Shown here piece by piece: positions 62,986 to 64,000 of a stretch of 64,000 bases of DNA. A model generated the notes under the pieces. The model saw only the letters and a program-made list of their open reading frames with translations. It was not told where the DNA came from and made no database searches. Positions within the stretch are counted from its first letter, which is position 1, and every line of letters starts with the position of its first letter. The DNA comes from JADJDM01 sp044352985 (lineage in GTDB: Bacteria; Bacteroidota; Bacteroidia; B-17B0; Aurantibacillaceae), in NCBI GenBank assembly GCA_044352985.1, contig JBILCU010000009.1:83275-147274 (forward strand), given 5' to 3'. The position numbers and the translations under genes are program-made.

Positions 62986-64000
62986 CTATTGAATAATAAT
63001 TTTTTTGCTTACTGATCCTTTTTCAGTTCCAAGCTTAATAAAATAAATCCCACTTTTTAAAGATCTAATATCAATTTCATTTTTATCATCCATTGTTTTT
63101 TTATAAATGCCACCATAAACATCGATTAAAGTAATTTCATTTATTTTATTGTTTTTATCCATTTGTTCAATATAAATTTTATCTGTTGCAGGATTTGGGT
63201 AAATACTTATTTGATAATTTATTTCTAACTCTTTTATACCAATAGGGTTATTCCATTTAGCTATATTATTTGCTGAAGCACCCCCTGCCGTTGTAAAACT
63301 ACCACCAACATATAGATCACCATTAAATTCCTTCATTGAACCAACACCACCATTTATCCCTAATCCTAAAGGTGACCAACTTGTACCATTCCATTTAGCA
63401 ATATGGTTAGCGGAAACGCCTCCTGCTAAAGTGAAGTTACCTCCTGCATAAAGTTCTCCATTATAAACAGCTAAGGCAGAAACTCGTGCATCCATTCCAG
63501 TGCCAACCGTAGACCAATTTGTTCCGTTCCATTTTGCTATGTAATTAGCGGCAATAGATGTTGCGTCTGCTACAATTGTAAAATTACCTCCAACATATAA
63601 CTCTCCATTATATATTGCAAAACAGCTAACACTATTATTAGTTCCTGTTCCAACTGTAGACCATGAACTACCATTCCATTTTGCTAAATTAGTAGCATTT
63701 ATTGTGCCAGTACTTGAAAAATTACCTCCAACATATAGTTCGCCATTGTATTCTATTAAAGTATAAATATAAGAACTCATATCAGATGACGATATTGCTA
63801 CCCAATTATTCCCATTCCATTTTGTGAAATTATTCCCATTAATAGAGCCAGCAGTTAAAAAATGACCAGCCGCATACAATTCATTATTATATTCAGTTAA
63901 TGCATAAATAAACCCAGAGCCCATACTAGGATAGTAATGCATTCCAGTTCCGAAAGCCGACCAATTTGTACCGTCCCATGCTGCGATCCCTCCAACATTA
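62986..64000 (-). CDS. secreted repeat propeller protein with T9SS sorting domain (5' end outside the window)
   Basis: The frame continues to the window edge (an internal Met at 63942 is not the start), so at least 338 aa are visible. At least five repeats of 45-55 residues with the cores NIAKWNGTNWSTVGTGM and VYNGELYAGGNFT are seen. Then a T9SS type A domain ends the protein (YPNPATDKIYIEQ, LIDVYGGIYKK, LKSGIYFIKLGTE). The W-N-G/GGNF repeats recall beta-propeller adhesion-like surface proteins. Same type of protein as the 51-53 kb gene but with another repeat family. Confidence 0.85.
   Translation of the reverse strand, partial: NVGGIAAWDGTNWSAFGTGMHYYPSMGSGFIYALTEYNNELYAAGHFLTAGSINGNNFTKWNGNNWVAISSSDMSSYIYTLIEYNGELYVGGNFSSTGTINATNLAKWNGSSWSTVGTGTNNSVSCFAIYNGELYVGGNFTIVADATSIAANYIAKWNGTNWSTVGTGMDARVSALAVYNGELYAGGNFTLAGGVSANHIAKWNGTSWSPLGLGINGGVGSMKEFNGDLYVGGSFTTAGGASANNIAKWNNPIGIKELEINYQISIYPNPATDKIYIEQMDKNNKINEITLIDVYGGIYKKTMDDKNEIDIRSLKSGIYFIKLGTEKGSVSKKIIIQ

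Overview
The window is chromosomal DNA from an AT-rich member of the Bacteroidota, probably close to Flavobacteriia or Sphingobacteriia. Supporting signs are Bacteroidota-type promoters (TAnnTTTG, best example at 32207-32237 with TTTG 19 bases upstream), starts without Shine-Dalgarno sequences, several secreted proteins ending in type IX secretion (T9SS) sorting domains, and an Alternative Complex III operon joined to cytochrome oxidase genes.

Left part (1-38.6 kb) is mostly core genome. It starts with the N-terminal part of an ABC-F ATPase (minus) and a fatty-acid desaturase. A small group of exported proteins that may concern copper follows (MbnP-like protein, a CDICG protein, a Cys-rich small protein). 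Next come a sodium:solute symporter overlapping a YidD-like gene and two related PGLG proteins, then an MFS exporter. The centre is the respiratory operon actABCDEF-coxB-coxA (9.4-21.0 kb), closed by a strong terminator. It should pass electrons from quinol through ActB/ActA haems and ActE to the CuA/haem-copper oxidase. After it lie tRNA-Arg(CCG), an M1 aminopeptidase lipoprotein, a DUF58 protein, thioredoxin, a 3-hydroxybutyrate dehydrogenase, a MORN-type protein, an OmpA-family protein, lepA, an HMA-domain protein, a SPOR protein, a membrane pyrophosphatase fused to a YceI-like domain, and mfd.

At about 38.6 kb the character changes. A 162-bp MITE-like element, a possibly truncated gene and a small excisionase-like gene with 11-bp repeats in front of it mark the edge of an accessory region. 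At 40.0-42.2 kb is a compact six-gene plus-strand cluster of small proteins that I cannot assign to a described system: a MAIQKG protein, a DUF5675 protein, two small membrane proteins, a 97-aa protein and a separately terminated 27-aa peptide. It is followed by a DUF6943-like gene, a 130-bp hairpin, and a GC-richer, non-coding, stem-rich stretch (42.95-43.53 kb) that could be a structured RNA.

From 43.5 to 57.3 kb nearly every gene is on the minus strand and comes in one- or two-gene modules with short overlaps: HipA-like kinase plus DUF3037-like, OLD-type ATPase/TOPRIM, DUF262 plus HEPN, HEPN plus Cas2-like, a repeat-rich T9SS protein, an orphan, a HEPN-like/membrane pair, and another orphan. 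Between modules lie imperfect palindromes, at least one with integron-like GTTRRRY/RYYYAAC ends, and a second repeated boundary motif ending GGAACACC. This looks like a cassette array of defence or toxin-antitoxin modules. No integrase is visible in the window. A Fic protein (plus) with a possible operator, a membrane protein, and a group of T9SS proteins interleaved with direct repeats complete the window. The last gene runs off the right edge.
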